Source: Veillonella sp. VA137 (lineage in GTDB: Bacteria; Bacillota; Negativicutes; Veillonellales; Veillonellaceae). Taken from it: 64,000 nucleotides of DNA. Position numbers and translations under genes: made by a program. The notes below the pieces were generated by a model. That model saw only the letters and a program-made list of their open reading frames with translations. It did not search any database and was not told where the DNA came from. Positions 63,128 to 64,000 of this stretch are shown one piece after another; the stretch's first letter is position 1, and each line of letters starts with the position of its first letter. The DNA is taken from assembly GCF_003992015.1 (NCBI RefSeq), contig NZ_RQVK01000001.1:1-64000 (forward strand), written 5' to 3'.

Positions 63128-63934
63128 CTATTTGGATAGACAAAGTTTTCTTTCTTGTACTTTATACATGCACAAAGCTCCAGCTATGGCAACATTCAGA
63201 GATTCCATAGGACCATACATAGGGATAGAAATTCGCTGTGTAACCAACTGTAATATATCCTCTGTAATACCATTTGCTTCATTTCCTAAAGCAATCATTG
63301 TGGACCCTTCATAGGTTGGTTGTCCATAATCTATACTCTCTTCTAATACGGTTCCATACAGTGTAATTCCTTGCTCTTCTATAAGCCTTACTACCTCATT
63401 TTTTGTGACATTTGTATAAATTGGTAATTTACACAATCCGCTCATAGTACTTCGTACTGTTTTTTCATTGTATATATCTACCGTATTAGACGTTAAGAAC
63501 ATAGCCTCTACACCAGCACCAACAGCAGTTCGTATTAAAGTTCCTAAATTGCCTGGATCTTGTACCCCATCAATCAGCACATATAAACCATTCTCTTTTA
63601 CACGAAAATCTTCTAATCGTCGTACTTTTTGACATACTACAGCAATTACACCTTGCCCATGAACTGTTGTTTCAATCCCTTTCCATAGGCTATCTGAAAT
63701 GGAAAATACCTGAACATCATAGGTGTCACATAAAGATAGCAATAGATTTAACTGTTCCTGTTTTATGGATTCAATATTGACAATGACATACCGTACTGTA
63801 CCAGTAGGCAATATATCCATTACAGTGCGATATCCTTCGGCTACAAATTCCTGATGCGTAGTACGATATTTTCGTTTATATAATTGTACAATGTGTTTAA
63901 TTTTTTTATTATCTCTTGAAGTAATTTCTTCCAT
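63128..63934 (-). CDS. TrmH/SpoU family RNA 2'-O-methyltransferase
   Basis: 268 residues. An N-terminal substrate-binding region (about 1-95) precedes the SPOUT fold with LIDGVQDPGNLGTLIRTA (motif 1), ALGNEANGI (motif 2) and IPMYGPMESLNVAIAGAL (motif 3), all intact. RlmB- or TsnR-like; target RNA unknown. It starts shortly after the preceding gene's stop. Confidence 0.9.
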   Translation of the reverse strand: MEEITSRDNKKIKHIVQLYKRKYRTTHQEFVAEGYRTVMDILPTGTVRYVIVNIESIKQEQLNLLLSLCDTYDVQVFSISDSLWKGIETTVHGQGVIAVVCQKVRRLEDFRVKENGLYVLIDGVQDPGNLGTLIRTAVGAGVEAMFLTSNTVDIYNEKTVRSTMSGLCKLPIYTNVTKNEVVRLIEEQGITLYGTVLEESIDYGQPTYEGSTMIALGNEANGITEDILQLVTQRISIPMYGPMESLNVAIAGALCMYKVQERKLCLSK

Positions 63935-63946
63935 ATTACCCTTTCT

Positions 63947-64000
63947 TTATGCATTCCATAATTGATAGAACAAACCTTGTTTATCTAACACTTCCTCCAA
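63947..64000 (-). CDS. C-terminal end of a protein, probably an ABC exporter
   Basis: 18 codons including the stop TAA at 63949-63947: LEEVLDKQGLFYQLWNA. This tail (H/E-E-x-L-x-x-x-G-L-Y/F-x-x-L) closely matches the C-terminal end of MsbA/HlyB-type ABC transporter ATPase domains. Most of the gene lies beyond the window. Confidence 0.45.
   Translation of the reverse strand: MEEVLDKQGLFYQLWNA

Overview
The window reads as chromosome of a low-GC member of the Firmicutes. The best overall fit is the class Negativicutes, probably Veillonella or a close relative. This is inferred from base composition, SigH-SecG-RNase R-SmpB linkage, a full CIRCE-hrcA-grpE-dnaK-dnaJ-prmA-rsmE-mtaB order, miaA followed by the ynbB-type gene, divergent LysM/lexA, and a large adenosylcobalamin operon. 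Genus was not proven; a 16S or whole-genome comparison would settle it. Genes are packed tightly, and many stops and starts overlap as TAATG or ATGA. Most of the window is ordinary core genome.

Layout of the left half (mostly + strand). A gene fragment at the left edge and a repeat-rich strip precede ssrA (tmRNA, - strand). Then come sigH, secG, rnr and smpB (tmRNA, its partner SmpB and its nuclease RNase R lie within 4 kb), a PHP phosphoesterase, a P-loop/Asp23 fusion, miaB, mutS, mutL, an RsmJ-like methyltransferase, miaA and a ynbB-like PLP enzyme. About 2.1 kb of AT-rich accessory DNA (15.24-17.21 kb) follows. It holds two diverged copies of a three-gene micro-operon of tiny overlapping genes, a frameshifted gene, a gene with an in-frame TGA, and a segment that folds like a small structured RNA. 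After that come mnmA, lepA, hemW, a siroheme-type Fe-S protein, a 0.7 kb repeat/palindrome region, the CIRCE-controlled heat-shock operon with four RNA or protein modification genes, a HIT protein, pepD, and a solitary tyrosine recombinase whose predicted transcription start lies inside a perfect palindrome.

Layout of the right half (mostly - strand). A LysM protein and lexA are divergent. The long - strand block, read in transcription order, is: an ABC-exporter tail, a TrmH-type methyltransferase, a YdjC deacetylase, a UPF0104 membrane protein, an ACT-domain protein, hom, thrB; htpX; a PduO-type adenosyltransferase; cobU-cobQ-cbiB-cobS-L-threonine kinase-cobD-cobC-rsuA; an M24 peptidase and efp; two Asp23 proteins, nusB, a divergent TsaD-like protein, xseA, xseB, a prenyl synthase, tlyA, nadK, mnmM-like, argR, recN; then dapB, asd and dapA. 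These encode late cobalamin assembly, aspartate-family amino acid synthesis, DNA repair and translation quality control.

The parts most deserving a second look are the duplicated micro-operon island, the two related large hairpins with a tandem repeat near 22-23 kb, the recombinase with its palindrome, and the repeat strip beside ssrA. Everything was read by eye from the sequence. No homology, folding or expression computation was run.
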